Source: Parabacteroides timonensis
GTDB lineage: Bacteria > Bacteroidota > Bacteroidia > Bacteroidales > Tannerellaceae
Assembly (NCBI RefSeq): GCF_900128505.1
Contig: NZ_LT669941.1
Coordinates: forward strand, 2,031,760-2,095,759
Direction: 5' to 3'
Length of the DNA: 64,000 nucleotides
This document shows positions 44,433-53,524 of this stretch, in pieces (position 1 is the stretch's first letter; every line of letters starts with the position of its first letter). The notes under the pieces were generated by a model. It was not told where the DNA came from. It did no database searches and worked only from the letters and a program-made list of their open reading frames with translations. The position numbers and the translations under genes were made by a program.

Positions 44433-45560
44433 ATGATATATCTCTTGATTTTATTAGCTTTTATAATATCAATAGTCTTTTCTATGCTGATAATACCACG
44501 TATCCTGATCGTGGCATTAACGAAAAGACTCTTCGATATGCCTAATGAGCGGAAAATACATACAGGAGCCATTCCCCGTTTGGGAGGAATATCATTTGCC
44601 CCGACTATTTTATTCTCATTAGCATTTGTTTCTGCCATCTCTTATATGGGATATCTGTATGGTTTCAAAATACCTAAAGATATTACTCCTCGTATCACCC
44701 CCGACTTCTATTTACTTACCTGCGGATTGATCGTTCTTTACCTGGCCGGTATCAAAGACGATTTAATAGGCCTGCGGTACCATACTAAGTTTATCGTACA
44801 GATACTTGCCGCCACCCTACTCCCCCTTTCCGGATTATGGATCAACAATTTTTACGGATTATTCGGTATTCATGAACTGGCACCGTGGATAGGAATGCCG
44901 CTTACGATCTTCGCTATTGTATTTATTACCAATGCAATAAACCTAATAGACGGTATCGACGGACTTGCATCCGGACTAAGCGGGGCAGCCCTGCTTATAT
45001 TGGGGGCTTTGTTTCTGCATAATCACATGTGGGCGTATGCCATGCTATCTTTCTCGACCCTGGGTGTACTGATCCCCTTTTTCTACTATAATGTATTCGG
45101 ACAGGCAGAGCATGGACGAAAAATATTTATGGGAGACACGGGAAGCCTGACTTTAGGATACATCCTGGCATTTCTCTGCATCCGCTTCGCTGTATATAAT
45201 CCGGATGTAGCACCCTATTCGACCAGTGCGATATTGATATCTTTCTCTACGCTGATCGTTCCGATGTTTGATGTGATCCGGGTTATGCTGATCCGGTTCC
45301 GTAGAAGAAAAAGCCTGTTCTCTCCGGACAGAAATCATATTCATCACAAATTTCTGGAGATGGGCTTTTCACCGCACAAAGCATTACTTTATATTCTGGG
45401 GATCTCATGGATATTCAGTAGCCTGAATATCATACTTGCTCCCTTTATTAATATCAATATCCTTTTTATAGGTGATATAGTAGTCTGGACGGTATTGAAT
45501 ATCTGCTTGGATAAGATACATCGCAAAAAGGAAATTATCAATGAAAAGAAAATTATTTAA
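44433..45560 (+). CDS. Undecaprenyl-phosphate sugar-1-phosphate transferase (WecA/MraY family)
   Basis: The 375-residue polytopic protein has the family landmarks: FDMPNERKIHTGAIPRLGG, AGIKDDLIGLRYHTKF (the metal-binding aspartate pair), ITNAINLIDGIDGLASGLSG, MGDTGSLTLGYILA and NHIHHKFLEMGFSPHKALL (the HIHH loop). WecA-type enzymes put the first sugar, usually GlcNAc-1-P, on undecaprenyl phosphate at the inner membrane. It is the first gene of the polysaccharide operon and defines its initiation step. Confidence 0.93.
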   Translation: MIYLLILLAFIISIVFSMLIIPRILIVALTKRLFDMPNERKIHTGAIPRLGGISFAPTILFSLAFVSAISYMGYLYGFKIPKDITPRITPDFYLLTCGLIVLYLAGIKDDLIGLRYHTKFIVQILAATLLPLSGLWINNFYGLFGIHELAPWIGMPLTIFAIVFITNAINLIDGIDGLASGLSGAALLILGALFLHNHMWAYAMLSFSTLGVLIPFFYYNVFGQAEHGRKIFMGDTGSLTLGYILAFLCIRFAVYNPDVAPYSTSAILISFSTLIVPMFDVIRVMLIRFRRRKSLFSPDRNHIHHKFLEMGFSPHKALLYILGISWIFSSLNIILAPFININILFIGDIVVWTVLNICLDKIHRKKEIINEKKII

Positions 45561-45577
45561 AAGACTGAACTAAAAGT

Positions 45578-46783
45578 ATGAAAGCATGTTTTATGGGGCT
45601 TGGTTACATAGGCCTGCCCACAGCAATAATAGCAGCCGGCAACGGTATTGATGTAGTTGGTGTAGACATCAACCCTCAGGTTGTAGATATGACTAATAAA
45701 GGACAGATCCATATCGTAGAGCCTGGATTACAGGAGTTATGCCAGCAGGTAGTAGTATCCGGTCATCTGAAGGCCTCGGTCAAACCGGAGGTCAGCGACG
45801 TGTACCTGATTGTTGTACCTACACCTTTCAAAGGGAATCATGAACCGGATATCTCTTATGTCGAAACGGCAACACGTTCCGTTATTCCTCTTCTGAAAGA
45901 GAACGATCTGTTCATTATAGAATCGACCTCTCCGGTAGGGACGACGAATAAAATGACAGAACTTATTTTTACTCTTCGACCGGAGCTGAAGGGCAAGATA
46001 TACATCGCCTATTGTCCGGAACGTGTATTACCGGGTAATGTAATTTATGAGTTGGTACATAACGATCGGGTAATCGGTGGTATCGATCCGGCATCAACGG
46101 AAAAAGCGATAGAGTTCTACAGTCGTTTTGTAAAAGGGACATTACATAAGACGAATGCTAAAACGGCAGAGATGTGTAAGTTAACGGAGAACTCTTCCCG
46201 TGACGTACAGATCGCTTTTGCCAATGAGTTGTCGCTGATATGCGACAAAGCAGGGATCAATGTATGGGAACTGGTAGAACTGGCCAACAAACATCCCCGG
46301 GTAAATATTCTTCAACCGGGTGCCGGTGTAGGTGGACATTGTATCGCTGTCGACCCTTATTTCATCACGGCAGAATTCCCCTATGAATCGCAACTGATAG
46401 CCAAAGCACGTGAGATCAACAACTACAAAGCTTTCTGGTGTGCAGAAAAGATTGAAAATGCCATGCTCAGATTCGAACTGAAACATCATCGTAAACCGAT
46501 TGTCGCCATGATGGGCTTGGCCTTCAAACCGAATATCGACGATTTACGGGAATCACCGGCCAAATATATTACCACGAAAGTGATGCAAGGCCATAACAAT
46601 GCCGACATTCTAGTTGTGGAACCAAACGTCGAAATACACAAGGTATTTAAACTCACCGATTACAAAGAGGCATACGAAAAAGCGGATATCGTAGCATTGA
46701 TGGTGGCACATAAGGAGTTTAAAGAGTTGCCTTACAGGGAAGATAAGGTGATATTGGATTTTTGTGGGATATTCAAAAAGTAA
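45578..46783 (+). CDS. wecC: UDP-N-acetyl-D-mannosamine dehydrogenase
   Basis: The 401-residue UDP-sugar dehydrogenase oxidises UDP-ManNAc to UDP-ManNAcA with two NAD. It has GLGYIGLPTAIIAAGNG (NAD site), VPTPFKGNHEPDISYV, IESTSPVGTT and the catalytic cysteine in GVGGHCIAVDPYF. MGLAFKPNIDDLRESPA starts the C-terminal UDP-binding domain. The WecC call, over other UDP-sugar dehydrogenases, is supported by the wecB gene in the same operon, ten genes downstream. Confidence 0.92.
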   Translation: MKACFMGLGYIGLPTAIIAAGNGIDVVGVDINPQVVDMTNKGQIHIVEPGLQELCQQVVVSGHLKASVKPEVSDVYLIVVPTPFKGNHEPDISYVETATRSVIPLLKENDLFIIESTSPVGTTNKMTELIFTLRPELKGKIYIAYCPERVLPGNVIYELVHNDRVIGGIDPASTEKAIEFYSRFVKGTLHKTNAKTAEMCKLTENSSRDVQIAFANELSLICDKAGINVWELVELANKHPRVNILQPGAGVGGHCIAVDPYFITAEFPYESQLIAKAREINNYKAFWCAEKIENAMLRFELKHHRKPIVAMMGLAFKPNIDDLRESPAKYITTKVMQGHNNADILVVEPNVEIHKVFKLTDYKEAYEKADIVALMVAHKEFKELPYREDKVILDFCGIFKK

Positions 46784-48043
46784 ATGATTACAAACCTCAG
46801 AATAAAAAATATAATAAACAATCATAAAACAGTAATCACGAACTACTGTTTCATGACTATTATAAAATTCGTAAATTCTTTCTTTTATTTATTGGTTTAT
46901 CCTTTTCTTATCCGAAAGTTAGGAACAGACAGTTATGGACTATTCGTTTTTGCATCATCCATAACGACTTATTTTCAAACTTTTATATCTTTCGGATTTG
47001 ATTTTCCTGCAGTTAAAGTTATATCCACCCAACCGGATAATATTGAAGAGAAATCCTCCATCGTATCATCTGTTTTAACAGCCAAAATATATTTAACCGC
47101 GATTTCGATAATAATATTTATCCTATTAATAGGGTGCTTCGACTTTTTCAGAAAGGATTGGATCATCTATCTTATTTGCTATTCCAATATTATAACGACA
47201 ATATTATTACCAGTCTGGTATTTTCAAGGAATGCAAAAAATGAAATCTGTCACGATTGCACAGGTCGTAACAAAAGTCATGTCGTTACCATTCATTTTTC
47301 TATTTGTAACAAATCCTTCCGATACTTGGATTATAGCACTCATTATATCTGTTAGCGGTGGAATCAGTGGTTTATATATCTTGTACCTTTTAATAAGAAA
47401 AGAAAAACTAATTATCAGATGGCAATCTTTTTCCGCTATTAAAAAGTTATTCAAAAATTCAATTCCTTTCTTCTTTTCTTCATCGGCCAGTATAATAAAG
47501 CAGCAGTTTACTATATTTATTATCGGGATTTCATTTTCCATGTCTGATGTTGCTATCTATGATCTCGCGAATAAGTTAGTGGCCGTCCCCATGAACTTTA
47601 TTGCACAAATAAACAATGCTTTATTTCCTAAAGTCATAAAAGAATACAACAAACAATATATTAAAAAAATTATCTATATGGAAAGTGCGCTATCGCTGCT
47701 AATTATAGGTGGCTTGGCTATTTTCGGACAACTGATTATCAAATTATTTGCCGGAACCAATATGTTACAGGCCTATCCGCTAATGATGATTTTAAGTATC
47801 ATAATACCTTGCTGGCTACTGGTAGGTTGCTTTATTAACTTCATCTACGTTCCACTAGGGTTATATAATTATGTTACAAAGAGTCAGATAGGGGCATTGA
47901 TCATTTTCATAGTGGTCTGCCTATCTGGAGTATCTCTCATTAAAGAAATAGGTATTATCGCTTTTGCTGTTAGTCTATCTGGAATATTCGAACTTACTTA
48001 CAATTATTACATCATAAAGAAAAAGAAATTATTAGCAAGATAA
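46784..48043 (+). CDS. wzx: Polysaccharide flippase (Wzx)
   Basis: The 419-residue protein has about 12-14 hydrophobic helices and the MATE/PST-type start (FMTIIKFVNSFFYLLVYPFLIRKLGTDSYGLFVFASSIT). It translocates the lipid-linked repeat unit across the inner membrane. The ATG follows the wecC stop with no gap. From here to about 53.5 kb the DNA is markedly AT-rich compared with both flanks, as is common for horizontally exchanged repeat-unit genes. Confidence 0.9.
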   Translation: MITNLRIKNIINNHKTVITNYCFMTIIKFVNSFFYLLVYPFLIRKLGTDSYGLFVFASSITTYFQTFISFGFDFPAVKVISTQPDNIEEKSSIVSSVLTAKIYLTAISIIIFILLIGCFDFFRKDWIIYLICYSNIITTILLPVWYFQGMQKMKSVTIAQVVTKVMSLPFIFLFVTNPSDTWIIALIISVSGGISGLYILYLLIRKEKLIIRWQSFSAIKKLFKNSIPFFFSSSASIIKQQFTIFIIGISFSMSDVAIYDLANKLVAVPMNFIAQINNALFPKVIKEYNKQYIKKIIYMESALSLLIIGGLAIFGQLIIKLFAGTNMLQAYPLMMILSIIIPCWLLVGCFINFIYVPLGLYNYVTKSQIGALIIFIVVCLSGVSLIKEIGIIAFAVSLSGIFELTYNYYIIKKKKLLAR

Positions 48044-49131
48044 TGGGAAAACATATATGTTTTTTAATGCCGGCTGTCGGATATGCTCCTTCTGGAGGAT
48101 TCAAAGTTGTTTTTGAATATGCAAATAGATTTGTCAATGATGACTTTCAAGTTTCCATTGTATTTCCGGCTGTACATTTCTATAACACTCTCAGTCGAAA
48201 GAAAAAAGTTAAAGCAATAATTCGCTATTTATTAAACTTCAGCCCCAAGAGATACACACCTTATAGCTGGTTCAATTTAGATAAACGTGTCAAACTATTT
48301 CCAGTATGGGATCTTAGTGAATCAAATATTCCTGCAGCTGATATATATATTGCTACAGCAGTTCAGACTGCTGTTTATTTAAATGAGTACAAAAAAATCA
48401 CTAGTCATCAAAAGTTTTATTTCATACAAGGATTTGAGACCTGGGCTTTACCAGAAGAAAAAGTATTAGAAACATATACTTATCCACTTCAAAAAATAAC
48501 AATTGCTCCCTGGTTAATGGATAAAATAGAATCAGCTGGAGGAAAAGCTGATCTTATCTATAATGGGTTTGATTTCAAGTATTTCAAAAAAGAAATAGAT
48601 TATAAAGACAAAAACAAATATTGTATTACTATGCTTTATCACCCTATGCCAGAGAAAGGCTGTAAAGATGCATTTGAAGCTCTTTCGATCGTAAAAAATA
48701 AATTTTCTAATTTACAAGTCAACCTTTTTGGTTTTCCCAAGCAGCCACCTGATCTGCCGAATTGGATAAACTATTATCAGCAGCCAGACAAAAAAACACA
48801 TAATCGTTTGTATAATGAAGCTGCAATATTCATTAATGCCAGTCATGGAGAAGGATTTTGCCTAACTCCACCGGAAGCCATGCAATGTGGTTGTGCGATC
48901 GCTTGTACAGATATTGGAGGGTTTAAAGTAGTCTGTCATCATGAAAAGACTGCTTTATTATCACCGGTAAAAGACCCTGTCGCTTTAGCCAATAATATAG
49001 AAAGGCTCATCACTGATAATTCATTAAGATATAAATTAGCAGAAAACGGGCATAAATACATTCAACAGTTCACTTGGGAAAAAGCGTATTCAAAATTTAA
49101 AGATTTAATCGATATCTCTACCAAAGTATAA
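48043..49131 (+). CDS. Glycosyltransferase (GT4-like)
   Basis: The 362-residue GT-B protein has an N-terminal acceptor domain (PAVGYAPSGGFKVVFEYANRF) and a C-terminal nucleotide-sugar domain. The donor domain has MLYHPMPEKGCKDAFEALS, ASHGEGFCLTPPEAMQCGCAIACTDIGGFKVVCHHEKTALLSPVKDP, the E-x7-E motif of GT4. It adds a sugar to the lipid-linked repeat unit in the cytoplasm. The donor sugar is not evident. It overlaps the wzx stop by one base. Confidence 0.88.
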   Translation: MGKHICFLMPAVGYAPSGGFKVVFEYANRFVNDDFQVSIVFPAVHFYNTLSRKKKVKAIIRYLLNFSPKRYTPYSWFNLDKRVKLFPVWDLSESNIPAADIYIATAVQTAVYLNEYKKITSHQKFYFIQGFETWALPEEKVLETYTYPLQKITIAPWLMDKIESAGGKADLIYNGFDFKYFKKEIDYKDKNKYCITMLYHPMPEKGCKDAFEALSIVKNKFSNLQVNLFGFPKQPPDLPNWINYYQQPDKKTHNRLYNEAAIFINASHGEGFCLTPPEAMQCGCAIACTDIGGFKVVCHHEKTALLSPVKDPVALANNIERLITDNSLRYKLAENGHKYIQQFTWEKAYSKFKDLIDISTKV

Positions 49132-49136
49132 ATATT

Positions 49137-50180
49137 ATGTATATCGCAACTTTGGCACTAACTATTTACTTCTACGCATTAGATCATTTTCTAAAATTCA
49201 ATAAAAGGACTAAATTCCTGATATATGCGACTCTTTATATCTGGATTATAATTCTTTTATCTTTATTACGTAGTGATAATATCCCCGATACAATGGAATA
49301 TAAAGAGATTTATCTATTTCACAGTATGGAAGATATCGTGGAAAAAGGATTTATGTTTATCAATAAATCATTTCTCTCTTTCGGGGTAAGCTTTCATCTT
49401 TTTCTATTCATCTATCTCTGTTTTTTATTTTGTTGTTTCTTCTTATGTACAAAAAAACTCGTTGAAAACGTAAATTTAGCATTTCTACTATTCTTACCTT
49501 ATTTCGGATTTTACTATTTTGGAATCATCATACGAGTTGCATTAGCTATATCTATTTGTTACATAGGAATTACATATTTACTAAATCATAAAACAACATA
49601 TGGAATCTGTTTTTATTATGCTATCGTCACAATTGCTTTTTTTATACATCAGACTACCATATTATTCTACATTTTGCCATTAGTTGGATTTATTAATATA
49701 AAAAAGAAATATCTTTATATAATACTGAGTATAGGGATTTTCCTTCCATTTCTATCTCTACAGAATCATATATTAACACAGTTGGAGACAATGTCACAGC
49801 TTTTATCATTCTCTCCAAGATTTCAGAAGTATATAGATCATGCAGACATTAGTTCACAAATGTATGGTCTGTCAAAAATAAAATTCGGTTTATGTGGTAT
49901 TCTGTTTGTTTATTTAAAAGATTATATATATCCAGAGAAATTGAAAACGTACAATTTCTTTTTAAACACATACTGTATCGGGACTATTCTTGCTCTCATG
50001 TTTTACTTTGTTCCGGCTGGTGGAAGATTAGGAGAAATATTCATATTTTTTGAGTTCATTTTGCTCACTTACTTATATGAATACTCCTCTTTAAATAAAA
50101 ACATTGTACTGACAGCCTTATTTTTCAACATCCTTATAGAATATACAATGTTTGCACGATTAGTTCCAGAAATGATTTAA
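49137..50180 (+). CDS. wzy: EpsG-family polysaccharide polymerase (Wzy-like)
   Basis: The 347-residue protein has about ten hydrophobic helices and the EpsG signature near the N-terminus (RSDNIPDTMEYKEIYLF, with conserved D-x-x-x-Y). It includes FGIIIRVALAISICYIGITYLL. Wzy polymerases join repeat units in the periplasm. The position between flippase and transferases supports this. It is the most AT-rich gene of the operon, so no close ancestry can be inferred. Confidence 0.83.
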   Translation: MYIATLALTIYFYALDHFLKFNKRTKFLIYATLYIWIIILLSLLRSDNIPDTMEYKEIYLFHSMEDIVEKGFMFINKSFLSFGVSFHLFLFIYLCFLFCCFFLCTKKLVENVNLAFLLFLPYFGFYYFGIIIRVALAISICYIGITYLLNHKTTYGICFYYAIVTIAFFIHQTTILFYILPLVGFINIKKKYLYIILSIGIFLPFLSLQNHILTQLETMSQLLSFSPRFQKYIDHADISSQMYGLSKIKFGLCGILFVYLKDYIYPEKLKTYNFFLNTYCIGTILALMFYFVPAGGRLGEIFIFFEFILLTYLYEYSSLNKNIVLTALFFNILIEYTMFARLVPEMI

Positions 50181-50195
50181 TTTAAAATAAATCTA

Positions 50196-51062
50196 ATGAA
50201 TACATTATCAATTATCATTCCTGTATATCATTTGTTGGATAATAAGAATAAAATATATTTTGATATACTTATACAATCGATAGCTCAAAATCTTCAATCG
50301 ACCTACACCTATAAAAGATTTAGTGAAATCGTCATCATAAATGATTGCCCGGAGGAAGATATAGAAAAGTTTGTTTATTCTGTGTTTACTAAATATAACA
50401 TTCCTCGATCAATAATACGTAATAACCAAACTAACAAAGGACAGGGATGTTCACGCAATATTGGAGCAAGTCTAGCTTCCGGTAATTATTTACATTTTAT
50501 AGATCAGGATGATTATATCTCACAGAATTTTTATTCTATACTACTCAGAGCCATCGAAAAAGAAAATGCACAGATTGCTTTTTCTGGATTCAATCTATAC
50601 AATATGAATACGGGCAAATACTTTAATCCCTTTCGTCCCCAAACAACCAGAATGTATACAAAGGCTAAGTATTTAACCGATCTAAAAATATTTCTCATGT
50701 CAAATATTGCTGTTTCACCAGGACAATATATTCTTAGTAAAAGTTTATTTGAAAATGTAGGAGGCTTTGCTGACTTACGAAATAAAGGGACCGATGATTG
50801 GGGTCTATTCTATTCACTTGATATACAACATCCTGATACAATCATAACATTTAGAAGTGAAGCTGTTTTTACATATAGAATACACAATACACAAAATCGA
50901 AAAAGTTTGGATATGAAAGCATCACTTTCTGAAATGTTCAGCAAAGTAAATCATAAAAAAACAAGCTGGTACAAATTTCTTTATTTCTTCAAAATAAATC
51001 CGGTTGGTCTATTATTAAATAAAATAATTTATAGAATATATTGGAGAGTTCCTAATTTTTAA
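50196..51062 (+). CDS. Glycosyltransferase family 2
   Basis: The 288-residue GT-A protein has the N-terminal SIIIPVYHLLDNKNK and a variant nucleotide-binding region. It continues with NKGQGCSRNIGASLASGNYLHFIDQDDYI, where DQDD is the DxD metal motif, and GTDDWGLFYSLDI (the ED-like catalytic region). It is a predicted inverting transferase of the repeat-unit pathway. No C-terminal membrane anchor. Substrate unknown. Confidence 0.88.
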   Translation: MNTLSIIIPVYHLLDNKNKIYFDILIQSIAQNLQSTYTYKRFSEIVIINDCPEEDIEKFVYSVFTKYNIPRSIIRNNQTNKGQGCSRNIGASLASGNYLHFIDQDDYISQNFYSILLRAIEKENAQIAFSGFNLYNMNTGKYFNPFRPQTTRMYTKAKYLTDLKIFLMSNIAVSPGQYILSKSLFENVGGFADLRNKGTDDWGLFYSLDIQHPDTIITFRSEAVFTYRIHNTQNRKSLDMKASLSEMFSKVNHKKTSWYKFLYFFKINPVGLLLNKIIYRIYWRVPNF

Positions 51063-51066
51063 ACCT

Positions 51067-52116
51067 ATGAAAAAGTACAATAAAACAACACTCATTATAG
51101 GAGCTATTCCTTATAAAGACAGGGAGGAAAGTTTTGGAGGGACAACTGTCTTGCTACAAAATCTTATAGATTACATGGCTAGAAAACAATATCCTTATAA
51201 AATAATCCCGACAAATCGCTTTAATGGAAAACTCTTAAAAAAAATAAATTTCTTATACGTAATATGGAAATACGTAATCAATCTTAACAATATAGATATC
51301 GTAACTTTTCATGTCACCAGCAAAGGGGCTTTTATACTTTTTCCTATTTTAAGCCCGATAGCTTTACTTTTCAACAAAAAAATTGTTTTTCGAAAGTTTG
51401 CAGGAAGTTTTAAAAGCGTTTACAAAAAACAATCACCTATTACCAAAGCTTTCTTTCGCTTTTTTTTAAAAAAAGCGGATCTGACATTTGGAGAAACAAA
51501 AGAATTAGTATCATTCTTCGCAGAACTAAGTGGAAACCCCGATAAAGTACTATGGTTCCCTAATGTGCGAAAGAAAAGCAAAATAATCAAAATATCACCT
51601 TATCAAAAACGCCTTGTTTTTATATCACATGTTAAACAGAGTAAAGGTATTAACGAGATTCTGGAGGTATCTAAACGGTTACCTCCGGATTATACATTGG
51701 ATATTTACGGCCCCATTAAAGACGAGAGCTATACTGCCGACTATTTCAAGCAATATAATGTGACCTATCGCGGCACTATCAATCCGGATCAAGTAACGAA
51801 CACCCTTATTAACTATGATATACTGTTGCTCCCAACATTCCATTCGGGAGAAGGATATCCCGGGATCGTTATCGAAGCTTTTTCTGTGGGAATACCTGTA
51901 ATAGCTACAAACTTCGGAGGAATCCCTGAAATCGTAACAGATCGATATAACGGAAGATTAATATCACCTCAGAATACCGATGAACTGGAAGATGCTATCT
52001 TATCGTTTCATTCAAAAAATTACTCGAGTTATTCTCAGAATGCCTTACTTTCTTTTCAGGAAAATTTCGATTCTGACACAGTAAACAAGCGCATCACAAA
52101 TAAAATTATCTCATAA
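51067..52116 (+). CDS. Glycosyltransferase (GT4-like)
   Basis: The 349-residue protein has an N-terminal motif ESFGGTTVLLQNLIDYM and a GT4 donor domain with FISHVKQSKGINEILEVSKRLP, LPTFHSGEGYPGIVIEAFSVGIPVIATNFGGIPEIV, the E-x7-E region. It is a predicted retaining transferase adding one repeat-unit sugar. It shares the low-GC composition of its neighbours. Confidence 0.88.
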   Translation: MKKYNKTTLIIGAIPYKDREESFGGTTVLLQNLIDYMARKQYPYKIIPTNRFNGKLLKKINFLYVIWKYVINLNNIDIVTFHVTSKGAFILFPILSPIALLFNKKIVFRKFAGSFKSVYKKQSPITKAFFRFFLKKADLTFGETKELVSFFAELSGNPDKVLWFPNVRKKSKIIKISPYQKRLVFISHVKQSKGINEILEVSKRLPPDYTLDIYGPIKDESYTADYFKQYNVTYRGTINPDQVTNTLINYDILLLPTFHSGEGYPGIVIEAFSVGIPVIATNFGGIPEIVTDRYNGRLISPQNTDELEDAILSFHSKNYSSYSQNALLSFQENFDSDTVNKRITNKIIS

Positions 52117-52135
52117 CTCCTAATTGACTTTTTAT

Positions 52136-53524
52136 ATGAATTATGAAAATATATATGCAAGACTAACACCGTCTCTGCAAAATTTAGCTTGTTCCCTATA
52201 TGGATACAAACTTAAAGAACAACGATTTAATAAGGATTTTTATGCTATCCGTAAGTTTTTAGACAGTACCTCCAATTGGAATCCTGACCAAATCCTGTCT
52301 TATAAAGAAGATAATATTCACAGGATCATACATCATGCTTATAACCATTGTCCTTATTACAAACAAAAATACTCTTCAGTAGGCTTATCTCCTGCTGACT
52401 TTAAATCAATAGATGATCTGTTGCTATTCCCGGAATTGACTAAAGAAGAAATACGTATGCACTGGAAAAAAATGCTTGCAGATAATATCCCTGCCGGAAA
52501 ACTTATCCAATATCATACCAGTGGAAGTACCGGAACTGCTTTAAATTTCTATTGGACTCAATATAGTACACAATTCTACTGGGCTGTTGTTTACAGATAT
52601 ATGGCCAGGTTTGGAGTTAAGTTAGGTGATAGATATCTCACTCTTACAGGAAAAACAGTCGTTCCAATATCAATAAACCAACCTCCATATTGGAGAAAAA
52701 ACACAATATTAAATCAATACCTCATTAACATGCAACATATTACCAAAGATAAAATAAAATCCATCACCGACTTCATCAATCAAACCGATTTCAAATATTT
52801 CACAGGATATCCTTCCATCCTCTACCAACTCTCGCTTCAGATTGAGGAAGCGGGACTCATTATATCAAACTCTCCCGAACATATATTTACCGGAGCCGAA
52901 AAATTATACGAATATCAAAGAAATCAAATTGCCAGAACATTTAAAGGATGTGAGATTCATGAACATTATAGCTTTTCAGAAGAAGCTGCCTCTGCCTCTC
53001 AATGCACAGACAACAAATACCATGAAGATTTTGAATTAGGACACTTTGAACTGGCTTCCTCCGTACAGAACGAAGGTGAAGAGTCAGGAGAATTACTGGC
53101 AACAGGCTTCGCGAATTACGGAATGCCTTTCATCCGGTATAGAAATGGAGACACTGCCATATTCGATAACCATCCGTGCTCATGTCATTTAAAAAGTCAG
53201 ATAATTAAAGAAATCACAGGAAGAATAGAGGATTATATATTAACTCCGGAAGGAATAAAAATTATGCGTTTTGATTATCTGTTCAAAGATACTCACGATA
53301 TAAAAGAATGCCAGATAGTACAAACAAAACCAAATGAAATAACATTACGGATTGTACGCCGAAATAATTATTCTGTCCAAACAGAAAACAACATCCGCAA
53401 GCAAGTTAAACATTACATAAGTCTCAATATGCAAGTTCTTTTTGAATACGTATCTGAAATACCTCGCACCAAAGCTGGAAAATTTAAAGCTGTTGTATCC
53501 GAATTAATACATCCCCAACAATGA
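52136..53524 (+). CDS. CapK-like phenylacetate-CoA ligase-family protein
   Basis: The 462-residue adenylate-forming enzyme has the ATP-binding loop YHTSGSTGTALNF (near residue 120), GEESGELLATGFANYGMPFIRYRNGD and the C-terminal LTPEGIKIMRFDYLF region. ATG 52136 is preferred over the upstream TTG 52124, which lies before a normal N-terminus. Such CapK proteins in capsule loci are thought to activate an acyl group for modification of the polymer, but the reaction is not settled. It overlaps the next gene by 4 bp (ATGA), so the two are probably translated together. Confidence 0.87.
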   Translation: MNYENIYARLTPSLQNLACSLYGYKLKEQRFNKDFYAIRKFLDSTSNWNPDQILSYKEDNIHRIIHHAYNHCPYYKQKYSSVGLSPADFKSIDDLLLFPELTKEEIRMHWKKMLADNIPAGKLIQYHTSGSTGTALNFYWTQYSTQFYWAVVYRYMARFGVKLGDRYLTLTGKTVVPISINQPPYWRKNTILNQYLINMQHITKDKIKSITDFINQTDFKYFTGYPSILYQLSLQIEEAGLIISNSPEHIFTGAEKLYEYQRNQIARTFKGCEIHEHYSFSEEAASASQCTDNKYHEDFELGHFELASSVQNEGEESGELLATGFANYGMPFIRYRNGDTAIFDNHPCSCHLKSQIIKEITGRIEDYILTPEGIKIMRFDYLFKDTHDIKECQIVQTKPNEITLRIVRRNNYSVQTENNIRKQVKHYISLNMQVLFEYVSEIPRTKAGKFKAVVSELIHPQQ

